Notes: generated from the letters alone by a model not told the origin. A DNA stretch of 64,000 nucleotides from Roseobacter sp. MED193 (GCF_000152965.1 NZ_CH902583.1:3291694-3355693); one strand, 5' to 3'; counted from the first letter of the stretch, positions 50,253 through 60,685 are shown. Translations and numbers: made by a program.

Positions 50253-53107
50253 TGATTGAGTGGCTGGTAGGCGCAGCTGTTTTTGGACTGGTCGGGGAGC
50301 TCTTCGGTGCATCGCGGCGGCCGTCTTCGCCGCCGTCTTACCAGCCCAACAACACCCGCCCAAAGTTTACCCTGACACCGCAGGCTGCCGAGGAGCAGAA
50401 GCCGGAAACCGCGTGGGATGCCGCAAAGTTCCATGAGTTGTCGGTGGCCTTGGACTGGCTTGAAAGGCCTTGTGGGTACCCTGCGGCTTGCGAAACGCCA
50501 CCAGTCCTCTCAGAGGCAGCGAAATATCGGGGTTTTCTGAAGCAAGAGTTGGCCCGCTTGGAAGATACGATTGACGACGAGGCAGTCTGCGAACGGATCC
50601 GCGACTTCTTGAAAGATCCCAACCTGGTCAGGGATGGCGCTATCGCGGCGCAGCTGGAACGCGATCTGACCCAATGGGAGAGCTTTCTCGACAAAGTGGA
50701 GATACAGCCGCTTTCGGCCGAGCAGCGTCGCGCCGTCCTAAGCGAAGAAGATGCCACCCTCGTTCTCGCTGGTGCGGGGTCGGGCAAGACAAGCGTGATC
50801 ACTGCAAAAGCCACTTACCTGTTGAAATCGGGTATCCGCGAGCCTGGCGAAATACTCCCGTTAGCCTTTGGGAGAGAGGCCGCAAATGAGATGGCGTCGC
50901 GAATAGGGCAGGCATGTAACGCTCAAGTTAAGGCATGGACATTCCATGCGTTGGCCTATCACATCATCGGCGACGTTGAAGGGACGAAACCACCGCTTGC
51001 TTCACATGCCGGGGACCAGAAGCGGTATTCTGCTGTGATCCGCCGGATCCTTCGGCAGTTGGTCGCGAATGACAAGAAAATCGCGGATATGCTTTTCGAT
51101 TGGTTCACTCAGTTCCCCATCGAATGCGGCAGCGAATGGGACTACGAGACCAAGCACGCTTGGTATACCCACGTTGAAAGCCTCAATCTCCGCACCCTTC
51201 AAGGCGAAAAGGTCCGCAGCTACGAAGAGTTCCTGATTGCTAACTGGCTGTATCGAAACGGCATCGAATACGAATACGAGCCGCAGTACGAACACCGCCT
51301 GCCGGACTCGGGTCGGCGTGGCTACACTCCAGATTTTCGGCTGACCGAAAGCGGCATCTATATCGAGCATTTTGGCGTCCGGAAAGAAAAATCGCCAATT
51401 GGATTTGGTGAAATGCTGGTTACTGCGCCATTTGTCGACCGGAAAGAGTACTTGGCTTCGATGGAATGGAAGCGCAAGATCCATGCCAGCTTAGAAACGC
51501 AACTCATCGAAACCTATAGCTATGAACGTCAAGAAGGTCGCCTTCTTGAGGCGTTGGCCGAAAAGCTCGGTCCGCATGTAACGCTGCGGCCGCGAGCGAT
51601 TGAGACCATCTACGACCGGGTCGTCGAGATGGGGCATATCGATAGCTTTACCCAGCTGCTTGGCACATTCCTGCTTCAGTTCAAAGGCGGCAGCTATACT
51701 CGAGCAGGGTGCCAATCGAAAGCGGACAGGCTCAACATGGGCGAGCGCGGCAAAGCGTTCTTGGCTGTATTCGAGCCAGTGCTTCGCCAATATCAGATTG
51801 AACTGGGCGAGAGGATCGACTTCGAGGACATGGTTCTTCGGGCCGCTGGATACGTCGAGAGTGGGGCGTATCAAAGCCCGTTCCGGCACATCCTCGTCGA
51901 CGAGTTCCAGGACATCTCGCAAGATCGGGCACGTCTTGTTGGCGCCTTGAAGACTCAGCATGGGGATGCCCGGATTTTCGCGGTTGGGGATGACTGGCAG
52001 TCGATCTACCGTTTCGCTGGTGCGGACATCCATATCATGCGCAGCTTTGGCTCCAGGTTCGGCGGCGAGTTCGGCCCCCAGAAGGATATCCATCAAGTTG
52101 TGGACCTCGGCCGCACTTTCCGGTCGGTGGACAAGATCGCTCTCGCAGCGCGACGGTTCGTTCTTCAAAACCCCGCACAGATCGAAAAAACCATTATTCC
52201 GGCCGCCGAAGCAGAAGGCCCGGCATTGCGTGTCGTTTGGACGAAGAGGGCCAAACAGGAGAATGAACTCTTGGAAACCTTGGCCAATCTGACGGAAGTC
52301 AGGACCGAGGATCGCGGGTCCGGCAAGGTGGCCAGCGTTCTCCTTTTGGCAAGGTATCGCCACGAGCGGCCCGACATGGCGGCTATCGGGCGAAAGTTCC
52401 CAAACCTGTCGTTGAGTTTTAAGACGATCCACGGCTCAAAGGGCCTTGAAGCCGATCACGTCGTCATCCTTGGATGCAACAATGGCAAGTATGGTTTCCC
52501 GTCCGAAATCACCGATGACCCGATCCTGAGCCTTGTCTCACCGGAAGGAGAGCCATTCCAACACGCCGAAGAACGGCGGATCATGTATGTGGCTATGACC
52601 CGTGCACGCACAACCGTTACGCTGCTGGCGTCCGAAGCCGAGCCATCATGCTTTGTTCGGGAATTGGTTTCCGATACAGAGTACGGACTAGCGACTTCGA
52701 CCGGGTCGATGGCCGGTCATGTGCCTTGCAGCGAATGCGGTGGACGCTTGCTTCCAGTGCCCGCCCGGGATGGCCGAGTATGGTATCGATGTGAGCACAA
52801 TCTTATGTGCAGAAATTACATGCCCGCCTGCAGTCAATGCGGGATTGGGATTCCCACGGTTTCGGGGGCTTCGGGTATCCTCGAGTGCTCACATTGCGGC
52901 GCCAGCCACCATGAATGCCCGAAGTGTTCCGATGGGTGGCTTGTCGAGAGGCATGGACCCTACGGCGATTTCTTCGGCTGCATTCGCTACCCGGATTGCA
53001 CAGGAAAGGCCAACGTGTCGGAAGTCAGATCACGCGAGGCGGGACAAATTGAGGGGGTGGGCGACATTGAGCAGGCCGCTACGAGGCCAAGTGCGAGATC
53101 AAGATGA
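50252..53107 (+). CDS. Helicase IV/UvrD-like helicase with nuclease-like insert and C-terminal zinc ribbons
   Basis: A 951-residue SF1A helicase. After a hydrophobic N-terminus (residues 1-20), motif I is LVLAGAGSGKTSVITAKA near 168-185. A helicase IV-type PD-(D/E)XK-like insert follows (RGYTPDFRLTESGIYIEHFG near 355-375), then motif II ILVDEFQDISQDRARL near 550, motif III GDDWQSIYRFAGAD, motif V TIHGSKGLEADHVVILG near 728, and motif VI YVAMTRART. The last 130 residues hold several Cys pairs (CSECGG, CSQCGIG, CSHCGAS, CPKCSDG, then FFGCIRYPDC), like topoisomerase zinc ribbons. It probably unwinds damaged or foreign DNA. End of the second island. Confidence 0.9.
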   Translation: MIEWLVGAAVFGLVGELFGASRRPSSPPSYQPNNTRPKFTLTPQAAEEQKPETAWDAAKFHELSVALDWLERPCGYPAACETPPVLSEAAKYRGFLKQELARLEDTIDDEAVCERIRDFLKDPNLVRDGAIAAQLERDLTQWESFLDKVEIQPLSAEQRRAVLSEEDATLVLAGAGSGKTSVITAKATYLLKSGIREPGEILPLAFGREAANEMASRIGQACNAQVKAWTFHALAYHIIGDVEGTKPPLASHAGDQKRYSAVIRRILRQLVANDKKIADMLFDWFTQFPIECGSEWDYETKHAWYTHVESLNLRTLQGEKVRSYEEFLIANWLYRNGIEYEYEPQYEHRLPDSGRRGYTPDFRLTESGIYIEHFGVRKEKSPIGFGEMLVTAPFVDRKEYLASMEWKRKIHASLETQLIETYSYERQEGRLLEALAEKLGPHVTLRPRAIETIYDRVVEMGHIDSFTQLLGTFLLQFKGGSYTRAGCQSKADRLNMGERGKAFLAVFEPVLRQYQIELGERIDFEDMVLRAAGYVESGAYQSPFRHILVDEFQDISQDRARLVGALKTQHGDARIFAVGDDWQSIYRFAGADIHIMRSFGSRFGGEFGPQKDIHQVVDLGRTFRSVDKIALAARRFVLQNPAQIEKTIIPAAEAEGPALRVVWTKRAKQENELLETLANLTEVRTEDRGSGKVASVLLLARYRHERPDMAAIGRKFPNLSLSFKTIHGSKGLEADHVVILGCNNGKYGFPSEITDDPILSLVSPEGEPFQHAEERRIMYVAMTRARTTVTLLASEAEPSCFVRELVSDTEYGLATSTGSMAGHVPCSECGGRLLPVPARDGRVWYRCEHNLMCRNYMPACSQCGIGIPTVSGASGILECSHCGASHHECPKCSDGWLVERHGPYGDFFGCIRYPDCTGKANVSEVRSREAGQIEGVGDIEQAATRPSARSR

Positions 53108-53216
53108 CATTGTGAACGAGCAATTCAGCTCGTCAAATTGCCAGCAGCTCCGAGACAAGGGTTGATTTCCAACCGGCCTCGAACAAACAAGAGCAGAAAT
53201 AGAGAAAGGAAAATCA

Positions 53217-53404
53217 GTGTTTGGCCTTTTCAAGAAGGAAGCCCAGAGCAAGCTTCGCGTCATGGGGCACGATTTGGACGTCGTTTCGATAACTCGAGAC
53301 GGGAAAATACTTTTCACTGGAGAAGCAGCCCGAAAGTTTCCCAAAGACCATTTTGAGGGCACCATCATGGAGGTTGCGTTTGTCTGCAAATCCGGTAGCC
53401 CATA
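53217..53404 (+). pseudogene. Gene truncated by the IS3-family element
   Basis: A frame starting MFGLFKKEAQSKLRVMGHDL runs 63 codons (ending CKSGSPY) before the IS3 element begins at 53405, then continues into transposon sequence and stops at 53573. The surviving part looks like a real small-protein start with alternating beta strands (VVSITRDGKILFTGEAARKF). The missing 3' part does not reappear to the right of the element, so more than a simple insertion happened. Confidence 0.65.
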
Positions 53405-53430
53405 TGACCTGCCCCCCGAGGCTCCCGCGT

Positions 53431-54288
53431 TCATAACGAGAGTTTGCGGGTTCGGATTTCATATTCCTCGGTTTCGGTTTGGGCAAGCGCGTCGGGCGCG
53501 GAGCCTTCAAATTTCTCAAGCGCTCGACGCGCTTCTACGGGTGTTTGGTTCGCAAGAGATGAGTGCGGCCTGACGTTGTTGTAGTCGTAACGCCAGAGCG
53601 CCAGTTTTCGGCGGGCATCCTCCAGGCTGTCGAACATCTCCTCGTTCAGCAGCTCGTCGCGCAAACTGCCATTGAAGCTTTCGATAAAGGCATTCTGCTG
53701 CGGCTTGCCCGGGTCGATGTAATGCCAGTCCACGCCATTGTCGTTGGCCCATTTCAGGATCGCCCGACTGGTGAACTCCGTCCCATTGTCACTGACAATG
53801 CTGGCGGGTTTCCCATAGATGCGGACAAGGGCATCTAACTCCCGGGCGACGCGCGCCCCTGAGATGCCGGTGTCGGCCATCAGGCACAGGTTCTCACGGC
53901 AGCAATCATCGTTCACAGCCAGAATGCGGAACCTGCGCGATGCCCCGAACGTGTCGGACAAGAAGTCCAGCGACCAGCGCTCACCAGGCTTGAGGGCCTC
54001 AGGCATCGGTGTTCGTGACCCACGGGCCCGTTTGCGGCCCCGTCGTCGCCTGACGCCAAGCTTTTCCTCCGTATAGAGTCGATACAGCTTCTTGTGATTC
54101 ATGATCATTCCCTTGCGTTCCAACATCACGCCGATCCGCCGGTAGCCAAATCGGCGGCGCGTGTTCGCAATAGCCTTCATCTCCTTGCGGATCTCGGGAT
54201 TGTCCGGCGGACGGTCGCGCCTGACAGTTTTGGGATCGACACCAACAAGACGGCAGACCCGGCGCTGCGAGATGTCGTGTTCCCGCAT
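53431..54288 (-). CDS. IS3-family transposase OrfB (integrase core)
   Basis: A 285-residue integrase-core protein, [20 protein letters not shown] with a helix-turn-helix start and the DDE triad: [17 protein letters not shown] (first Asp), [12 protein letters not shown] (second Asp) and [16 protein letters not shown] (Glu). The frame is open upstream past the ATG ([16 protein letters not shown]), so the active protein is probably an OrfAB fusion made by -1 slippage near the end of orfA. Complete as far as seen. Confidence 0.9.
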   Translation of the reverse strand: MREHDISQRRVCRLVGVDPKTVRRDRPPDNPEIRKEMKAIANTRRRFGYRRIGVMLERKGMIMNHKKLYRLYTEEKLGVRRRRGRKRARGSRTPMPEALKPGERWSLDFLSDTFGASRRFRILAVNDDCCRENLCLMADTGISGARVARELDALVRIYGKPASIVSDNGTEFTSRAILKWANDNGVDWHYIDPGKPQQNAFIESFNGSLRDELLNEEMFDSLEDARRKLALWRYDYNNVRPHSSLANQTPVEARRALEKFEGSAPDALAQTETEEYEIRTRKLSL

Positions 54289-54326
54289 TGCACGGAGCGC
54301 TGCCGCTCGTCGCTTGGTCGGCGTCG

Positions 54327-54590
54327 TCAGCTCTTTCCCAGCAAGTCCTTCAGCACAACGTTGTCCAGCATTGTATCAGCCAGCAGGCGCTTGAGCTTGG
54401 CATTCTCATCCTCCAGCGCCTTCAGCCTGGCCGCATCCGACACTTCCATACCGCCATACTTCGACTTGAACTTGTAGAACGTGCCCTGACTGAGCCCATG
54501 CTTGCGACACACCTCCGCCGTCGGCATTCCGGCTTCTTGTTCTTTGATCATCCCAATAATCTGGGCTTCCGTGAAACGGCTCTTTCGCAT
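54327..54590 (-). CDS. IS3-family transposase OrfA
   Basis: An 87-residue DNA-binding protein: [20 protein letters not shown], then an HTH ([20 protein letters not shown]) and a leucine-zipper-like helix ([20 protein letters not shown]). It ends [10 protein letters not shown], and the orfB frame begins in the -1 phase at this point. Confidence 0.9.
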   Translation of the reverse strand: MRKSRFTEAQIIGMIKEQEAGMPTAEVCRKHGLSQGTFYKFKSKYGGMEVSDAARLKALEDENAKLKRLLADTMLDNVVLKDLLGKS

Positions 54591-54658
54591 CTGTTTGCTC
54601 CTTCGAAAGGTTGAGCAAACTCTACATCAGAACGCGGGAGGTTTCGGGGGGCAGGTCA

Positions 54659-54865
54659 GACAGGTGTGGTATCCTTAGCGACGGTCAGGTTAAGTCCCGG
54701 CCTTTGGGCCCTCAAAGCCTCGGCCAAGGCTTTGCAGATCATGGGGTGCTGCGCAGAATTGCACTGAAGCACAACTGTAGAATGTTCTTTACTCGACACC
54801 GGAGTCACCAAAAAAATGAGCAGGGCGGCAATCAAGCCGCGGAAGGTATAATCTCGTTGAAACAA
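54659..54865 (-). pseudogene. Secreted protein gene cut at its 3' end by the IS3 element
   Basis: A minus-strand frame of 69 codons with a TTG start, MFQRDYTFRGLIAALLIFLV then a signal-peptide cleavage region (TPVSS) and STVVLQCNSAQHPMICKALAE. The stop (TGA at 54656-54658) is supplied by the terminal bases of the IS3 element, so the original C-terminus is gone. It is on the opposite side of the element from the truncated plus-strand gene at 53217. No ATG start is seen, which lowers certainty. Confidence 0.45.
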
Positions 54866-55083
54866 TTGTTTTACTCAAAGTTGCACCGGACACTGTCTTC
54901 GCTAATTTAGCGTTCACTTGTCAAATGCATTAAGAACTTGGCAAGAATGAGGGTGCAAATTGGGCAAAAATGTGCCGGGAAACCCCTGCAGCGCGTTTGA
55001 TACTGTGTGGATGAGGGCTGCCCCCGGAGGTGAATACCATCCCCAGGAGACAACCGTATTTGAGGGTCACCTAGCCTGCAGGC

Positions 55084-56385
55084 TTATTGGCCAGTTTCAA
55101 GACTTTCAAACATGAGGCCAACGGCTGTCCGTGGCGCAAAGCCCTTCCAGTAGCTGTGATCAGGCAGTTCCTTGCCCGCGTCATCCCGCGAGATCACGCC
55201 GTCTGCGGCATTGGGAACCAGCTCTAGGTAGCTGGTCTTGTCTGCCTCTGCCTTGAGGTGAAGCCCCATAAACGCCGTGGCAAAGTGCTGGGTGATATTG
55301 TTCATTCGGTTGGTGTCCCAGACTGCATCCGCGTAGTGCTCAAACGGTATGAAGTCGAGATTGTCGACCGGTTCCCAGCTCTCAATCGGAGCAGGCATTG
55401 GCGCGGCGGCATTGTGATTTGCGCCTTCAAAAGTCAGTAGGTGGCGGTTGGTATTGACTGCTCCCTCAAAGATTTTGCGCATCGCCGGATAGACTGAGAC
55501 ATCGTCGACGCTGCCGGCCATCATCATCAGCGGTTTGTTGATCCCGGCCAGGCCGGTCGCGTCCCAAAAACCGGTGTTCATACCCCAAGGCCCAATTGCA
55601 ATGACAGCTTTGACGCGCTCATCATTCAGCGCGGCATGGCTTTCGGAACCCGCCTGATGACGTGCGAGCAGACCCGCTGGAGTACCCCAGCTATACTGAG
55701 TAGCGGCCTCGGTCACGCCTGCACCGGCAAAGATCAAGGCGCCGTAGCCGCCCATGGAGTAGCCGATAACACCGGTCTGATCGGTGTTAATGATATCCCC
55801 CAAAGGTCCTTCAAGAGCTTCCATCTGATCAATGACAAAACGCTGATCAATTGGCCGGTTCAACAGGGTGGAACCAAAAGCGGCCTTGTCGGAATAGGTG
55901 CTGTCGCGATGATCTATCGAGACGGTGACATAGCCCTTGGTCGCCAGGTTCTCGCCCAGATGGGACAGCAGGTAGCGATTTCCAGGATAGCCATGTGAAA
56001 TTACGACCAGTGGGTAGGTCTCGCCACTGGCTGGGGTGGCATCACGGGCGGCGCGGCCGTGCAGGGTTACTTCGGTCTGGCCGTCGCGCAGAAAGGCACG
56101 ATAGCTGCCGCCCGCTTCTGTTCCGGCTGCCGCTGGATACCAAACCTCAACCGTGAGGTCACGATCATAGAGCGGTTGAGCATCGTCTGTGGTGTTGAGG
56201 ATATCATTTTGACCCGGATTGGTGAATTGCAGCGTTTGAACCCCGATGGGATAGGCGCCAAAGGTCGCCAGTTCCGGCGCATCCGGCCGAATGCGGTCTA
56301 TGCGGTTTTCTGCAGCGGCTGCGATAGGCAGCGCTGTCGCAGCCAGGGCAAGCCCCATGCCAGCGGCGAAGTTTATCTTAGACAT
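55084..56385 (-). CDS. Secreted alpha/beta-hydrolase (dienelactone hydrolase or lipase-like)
   Basis: A 433-residue exported hydrolase. ATG 56385 follows GGGAGAAAAAA; the signal peptide is MSKINFAAGMGLALAATALP with cleavage near AAAAE. The esterase fold has VISHGYPGNRYLLSHLGENL (oxyanion HGYPG), DHRDS, and the nucleophile GYSMGGYGAL (GxSxG). A late EGANHNAAAP supplies the likely catalytic His. It resembles platelet-activating-factor acetylhydrolase-like esterases. It is divergent from the MocR-type regulator with a 600-base gap, which could control it. Substrate unknown. Confidence 0.85.
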   Translation of the reverse strand: MSKINFAAGMGLALAATALPIAAAAENRIDRIRPDAPELATFGAYPIGVQTLQFTNPGQNDILNTTDDAQPLYDRDLTVEVWYPAAAGTEAGGSYRAFLRDGQTEVTLHGRAARDATPASGETYPLVVISHGYPGNRYLLSHLGENLATKGYVTVSIDHRDSTYSDKAAFGSTLLNRPIDQRFVIDQMEALEGPLGDIINTDQTGVIGYSMGGYGALIFAGAGVTEAATQYSWGTPAGLLARHQAGSESHAALNDERVKAVIAIGPWGMNTGFWDATGLAGINKPLMMMAGSVDDVSVYPAMRKIFEGAVNTNRHLLTFEGANHNAAAPMPAPIESWEPVDNLDFIPFEHYADAVWDTNRMNNITQHFATAFMGLHLKAEADKTSYLELVPNAADGVISRDDAGKELPDHSYWKGFAPRTAVGLMFESLETGQ

Positions 56386-56984
56386 TTTTTTCTCCCAACT
56401 TGGTCTATATTTGTGGCGCCTCGCAGGCGCGGTGCTCCTCTGAGCAAGGGGCAATGCTGGTCTACTAGGGTCACAATGTAACATCTTGCCACTGTGGCGC
56501 CGAACTGTGCTGCCTAAGGGCCCTCGATGGGGAACAAAGGTCAGCCCCGGGCAGGCCGCCGGGCGGAATTGGATAGCCGTAGCAGTTTAGTTTTCGGCGA
56601 TCGCGCGTCGCCTGTTGACAGAAGAAAAAGGAGCAGGGCTCTGGGTCAAGTCTCTCTAAGGCACCGTTGGCAATAACGCAGCGTTTCTTTCAAGGCGGCA
56701 AGCGACAGGAGGCCCAGGTGACAAAGCTCTCTCTGAATGCCTCTGCCACAGGCGTAATGTGGTGACAGCTGTGCCAAGCTTGCTCAATTCGCTCGGGCAT
56801 AGGGCGATCGCGACCAGATCTGCCCCCGGCGACGGCAAGGAGTTGCTTGCCCGGAAATGCTGGCGCTGAAGGACGTAGAGCTGAGGGCTAGTTCAAACAG
56901 GATTAGCACTGATTGCCCTTTTCTGGATGTTTGATAATGTGTCAAAATTAGAGATTTTGGCAGGCCAATTTTGTGAGATCGAAG
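56386..56984. promoter_or_regulatory. Divergent intergenic region with an inverted repeat at 56943-56959
   Basis: About 600 bases between a hydrolase (minus) and a MocR-type regulator (plus). The palindrome CAAAAT-TAGAG-ATTTTG lies 25 bases before the regulator start, where an autoregulatory operator might be. No convincing gene was found; short reverse frames here lack ribosome sites. Confidence 0.35.
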
Positions 56985-58433
56985 ATGAAACAGACGCCTT
57001 GGCTGGGCTTTTCGATTGATCGTGGGGCCGCTATGCCCGTGTTCGAACAAATCTGCGCTGCCATTCGCCTGCGGGCGGCATCAGGGGATTTAGCACTCGG
57101 GAGCAAATTGCCGCCGACCCGTGTGTTTGCCACAGAACTGGGGGTGTCGCGCTCCACCATCGTGACCGCCTATGAACAACTCGTTGCGGAGGGCTATCTC
57201 AGTAGTCAGCAGGGGTCTGGATATCTGCTCTGTGCCTCTGGGGAAGTGGAATTAACCCAGGTGCGTGACCTTACCCCTCCTGCCGCAAGTGAACCTGTGG
57301 CACGGAATAGTGGCCTGCAACCGCGTTCTTCCGCGGCGCGCCCCTTTCGTGCAGGTAGCCCAGATATGCGGCTGTTCCCATATCGACAATGGGCCAAGAC
57401 GGTGGCGCGGGTCTGCCGTTCAGACCCTCAGTCCCTGTTCCTGGGAAGCAGCGGCTTTGGTTCCTTGGCGCTACGCCAGTCTATCTGTGATCATGTGGCG
57501 GAATGGCGGGGCATCTCAGCGCTGCCAGAACAGGTGATTGTGACTGCGGGTGCCACGGATGCCCTGGAGATTTGCCTGCATGCCCTCGCAACGCCTGGCG
57601 ATCGTGTGGCGCTGGAGGATCCTGGCTACAGGCCCTTGCAGTATTTCATCAATGCTCAGGGCTTGGTGTCTGACTTTCTGCGGGTGGACGACAGTGGCGC
57701 GGTTCTTCCATCTGGTAGGGTTGCTCCGCGGTTGGCAATTTTGACACCGTCCCACCAGTTTCCGCTGGGCGGAGCCATGTCCCCGGCGCGCCGAATGGAA
57801 TTCATTCAATGGGCGAGCGAGACCGAGGCCTGGATTGTCGAGGACGATTACGACAGCGAGTTTCGCTACGCTGGGCGACCGATACCGGCCATGGCCGGTT
57901 TCGACCAACTGCACCGGACTCTATATGTCGGCAGTTTTTCCAAGATCTTTTCAAATGCGCTGCGCCTTGGTTATCTGATCCTTCCCGAACCTCTTGTCGG
58001 GCGCTTTGGAGACAGCATTCAACGTTTTGGCCCTAAGGCCAGCAGCATGCCGCAGCAACCGCTGGCGGACTTTATTGACAAGGGGGAGTTCTATCGGCAC
58101 CTGCGCCGGGTACGGCGGATCTATGCAGAGCGTCGTCGGTTTCTTTTGGAAAAATTGGCCCAAGATTTCAGTGCCTACGGGTACTGTGTGGACCACCAGG
58201 CTGGCATGCAGGTGGTGTTTCATTTGACCTGTACCTTAAAGGACCATGAAATCTGTGCGCGAGCACGGGATCTGGGGCTGAGCATTGAGCCCCTTTCTGG
58301 ATTTGTGCAGGCACCCAAACCAGAAAGGGACGCGTACAATGGATTACTTCTCGGCTTCTGTGGCTACAGCGTGCCAGAGCTAGAGCTGGGATTGGCACAG
58401 TTGCTAAAGGTTTTACAACAGCTGTCCTGCTAA
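56985..58433 (+). CDS. MocR/PdxR-type transcriptional regulator (GntR fused to aminotransferase fold)
   Basis: A 482-residue regulator. The N-terminus is a GntR winged helix (FEQICAAIRLRAASGDLALG, LPPTRVFATELGVSRSTIVT, GSGYLL). From about residue 110 on is a fold-type I PLP domain: VIVTAGATDALEICLHALAT, EDDYDSEFRYAGRP, and VGSFSKIFSNALRLGYLI with the PLP-binding Lys. MocR proteins use PLP-type effectors to control amino acid, taurine, ectoine or vitamin B6 genes; the target here is unclear. The ATG at 56985 is chosen over a GTG at 56973. Confidence 0.9.
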   Translation: MKQTPWLGFSIDRGAAMPVFEQICAAIRLRAASGDLALGSKLPPTRVFATELGVSRSTIVTAYEQLVAEGYLSSQQGSGYLLCASGEVELTQVRDLTPPAASEPVARNSGLQPRSSAARPFRAGSPDMRLFPYRQWAKTVARVCRSDPQSLFLGSSGFGSLALRQSICDHVAEWRGISALPEQVIVTAGATDALEICLHALATPGDRVALEDPGYRPLQYFINAQGLVSDFLRVDDSGAVLPSGRVAPRLAILTPSHQFPLGGAMSPARRMEFIQWASETEAWIVEDDYDSEFRYAGRPIPAMAGFDQLHRTLYVGSFSKIFSNALRLGYLILPEPLVGRFGDSIQRFGPKASSMPQQPLADFIDKGEFYRHLRRVRRIYAERRRFLLEKLAQDFSAYGYCVDHQAGMQVVFHLTCTLKDHEICARARDLGLSIEPLSGFVQAPKPERDAYNGLLLGFCGYSVPELELGLAQLLKVLQQLSC

Positions 58434-58673
58434 CCCTGTTGGTCTTGCGAGGAAGCAGGCGAGGAGAGGGTGGAAATAGCGCTAGAAGGCAGTCAACCTT
58501 TGGGTTGTATTCTCCCTGTCTGGTATTCTCTCAGAGTGGTGTATTTGAAGATTATGTCGAATATTGACTAGTTTTTGAGGAGAAGCAGAAGCGTGCACAG
58601 GTCGAAATAACGGAATGTTAGGACGCATTTCCTAGGCAGGGAGGAAGCGTTTGTTTATGAGGACCATCCGAAA

Positions 58674-60578
58674 ATGCCCCAGTTTTTGTTCCGTTTGCCT
58701 GTGAGGATATATGCCTTGGCGGCCCTAGCCGTGGGGCTGGCCGCAGTTTTGACCTTTGTTCTTTTGTCGCGCTCTGTCAGCAATGCCTATGAAATGCGCG
58801 AGAAAGAGCTCAGCAGCCTCACCGACGCCTTGATTAGTTCACTGGCTCATCTTGATGAACAGGTACAGGCGGGTTCCCTTAGTCTTGAGGACGCACAGGA
58901 GCAGGGCAAAACCCAGATTGAACTTCTGCGGTTTGGGACGGCCGGATATTTCTTTGCCTTCGATGAGAACAACGTCATGCGGGCTCATGCCGTTGCCAAA
59001 CAGCTGATTGGCAATGTGCAAACCGATTTCGAAGACGTAAACGGTGTGCGTGTCTTTGAAGAATTTAACAATGTTATCAAAGAAAACGGTTCTGGTGCGG
59101 TAATCTATCACTTCAACAAGCCAGACTCGGAAATCCAGCAAGCAAAGATGGGCTACGTCAAGGCTTTTGCACCTTGGGGCTGGATCATCGGCACAGGCGC
59201 CTATGTTGAAGATATCGAAGCTGAACTGAACACCATGCGCTGGACCGCAATCGCGGCCCTGGCAATCAGTCTCGCTTTGCTCGCGATTGGCGCAACTGTC
59301 ATTACCCGCAGCGTGACAATCCCGGTCAATGCGTTGAAAAACCGGATGCACTCCTTGGCCGAAGGGGATACCAGCTCAGGCATTCCGGCAGCCACAAACC
59401 GAAGCGAAATTGGCGATATGGCCCGTAGGTTGGAAGTTTTCCGCCAGTCCCTGATCCGTCAAAAAGAGCTGGAGGGCCAGCAAAAAGAGCGGGATGCAGA
59501 GCAGGCCGAAGTTGTTTCGATCCTCAGCCGCAACCTGTCCGCGCTGTCGCAGGGCGATCTTACCGTAAGTATCGGCAATGACTTCCCTGAGGATTACAGC
59601 CAGCTTCGCCAGGACTTTAACAAGACAATTGAAACGCTAAGCGGGACAGTGTCTCGAATGATCGAAGCCACCAACTCCATTCGCAGCGGTGCCGCAGAAA
59701 TCAGTCAGGCCTCGGATGATTTGTCCCATCGTACAGAAAGCCAGGCCGCAACGCTGGAAGAAACCGCTGCAGCGCTGGATGAGCTGACCGCAAGCGTGAA
59801 ATCTGCCGCAGAAGGGGCCAGCAGCGTTGAGGCCACGATGGATGCGGCCAAACAGGAAGCTGAAGCCAGCGGCGAGGTGGTACAAAGCGCGGTTTCTGCC
59901 ATGACCGAAATCGAAGAGAGCTCGAACCACATTGGTCAAATCATTTCGGTGATTGACGACATTGCGTTCCAGACCAATCTGCTTGCCTTGAACGCAGGTG
60001 TAGAAGCGGCCCGTGCAGGCGAGGCAGGTAAGGGCTTTGCTGTTGTGGCCTCTGAAGTGCGGGCGCTGGCGCAACGCTCCTCAGATGCGGCGATGGAGAT
60101 TAAAACGCTGATTGGGGATAGCTCGAAACAGGTCGCCCGGGGTGTGGATCTCGTGGGCAAGGCGGGCGAGGCGCTGGACAGCATCGTCGGACAGGTCAGC
60201 CATATCTCTAAACTGGTCTCAGGCATCGCCGAAGGGGCGGTGGAGCAGTCAACCGGGCTGAACGAGATCAACACAGGCGTGACCCAGCTGGATCAGGTGA
60301 CCCAGCAGAATGCCGCTATGGTGGAAGAGGCTACCGCTGCTGGGCATCTGCTGAGCACAGACTCCTCTAAACTGGCTGAACTGGTTGCGATCTTTAAGGT
60401 CGACGGGAGCGCCCCGGTTGCTCAGATGCCCACGGTGGCGGCCAATAGCACGCCCGCGGTAGCGCCATCCGCACATGGGGATGACGACTGGGATCTTGAT
60501 GAAGTTTCACCAGCGCCAAGTTCAGTCAGCGCCAGCGTGGATGGAAATGCGGCTAAGGATATGTGGCAGGACTTCTAG
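58674..60578 (+). CDS. Methyl-accepting chemotaxis protein with single Cache domain
   Basis: A 634-residue chemoreceptor. Membrane helix 1 near 12-31 ([20 protein letters not shown]), a periplasmic single-Cache (sCache/dCache-like) sensor to about 185 ([39 protein letters not shown]), helix 2 near 192-212, HAMP region ([20 protein letters not shown]) and the signalling hairpin near 435-465 ([20 protein letters not shown] then [13 protein letters not shown]). It ends DMWQDF, a Trp/Phe C-terminal tail like the CheR/CheB tether of other receptors. It senses a small ligand, not predictable from sequence. Confidence 0.93.
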   Translation: MPQFLFRLPVRIYALAALAVGLAAVLTFVLLSRSVSNAYEMREKELSSLTDALISSLAHLDEQVQAGSLSLEDAQEQGKTQIELLRFGTAGYFFAFDENNVMRAHAVAKQLIGNVQTDFEDVNGVRVFEEFNNVIKENGSGAVIYHFNKPDSEIQQAKMGYVKAFAPWGWIIGTGAYVEDIEAELNTMRWTAIAALAISLALLAIGATVITRSVTIPVNALKNRMHSLAEGDTSSGIPAATNRSEIGDMARRLEVFRQSLIRQKELEGQQKERDAEQAEVVSILSRNLSALSQGDLTVSIGNDFPEDYSQLRQDFNKTIETLSGTVSRMIEATNSIRSGAAEISQASDDLSHRTESQAATLEETAAALDELTASVKSAAEGASSVEATMDAAKQEAEASGEVVQSAVSAMTEIEESSNHIGQIISVIDDIAFQTNLLALNAGVEAARAGEAGKGFAVVASEVRALAQRSSDAAMEIKTLIGDSSKQVARGVDLVGKAGEALDSIVGQVSHISKLVSGIAEGAVEQSTGLNEINTGVTQLDQVTQQNAAMVEEATAAGHLLSTDSSKLAELVAIFKVDGSAPVAQMPTVAANSTPAVAPSAHGDDDWDLDEVSPAPSSVSASVDGNAAKDMWQDF

Positions 60579-60685
60579 TTCAGCTCGCAGATTCTGACCT
60601 TCGGCCCCCATCACTTTTCCTGAAATATTCCGGGGGAGCCCCCTACAAAGGGGGTGAGGGCAGAGCCCCTGAATGCTCAAAAAGT

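Larger units (their letters stand above)
53405..54658 (-). mobile_element. IS3-family insertion sequence
   Basis: A 1254-base element. Ends are inverted repeats beginning TGACCTGCCCCCCGA on both strands, continuing with a shared CTCCCGCGTTC. Transposase is encoded by orfA (54327-54590) and orfB (53431-54288) in overlapping -1 frames. No matching 3-base duplication flanks it (ATA on the left, GAC on the right), which suggests later recombination or deletion next to it. Confidence 0.87.

Noticed and set aside
54611-54910. 99-residue plus-strand frame
   Set aside because: Starts inside the IS3 end and runs antisense to the truncated secreted gene; no ribosome site or conserved pattern.
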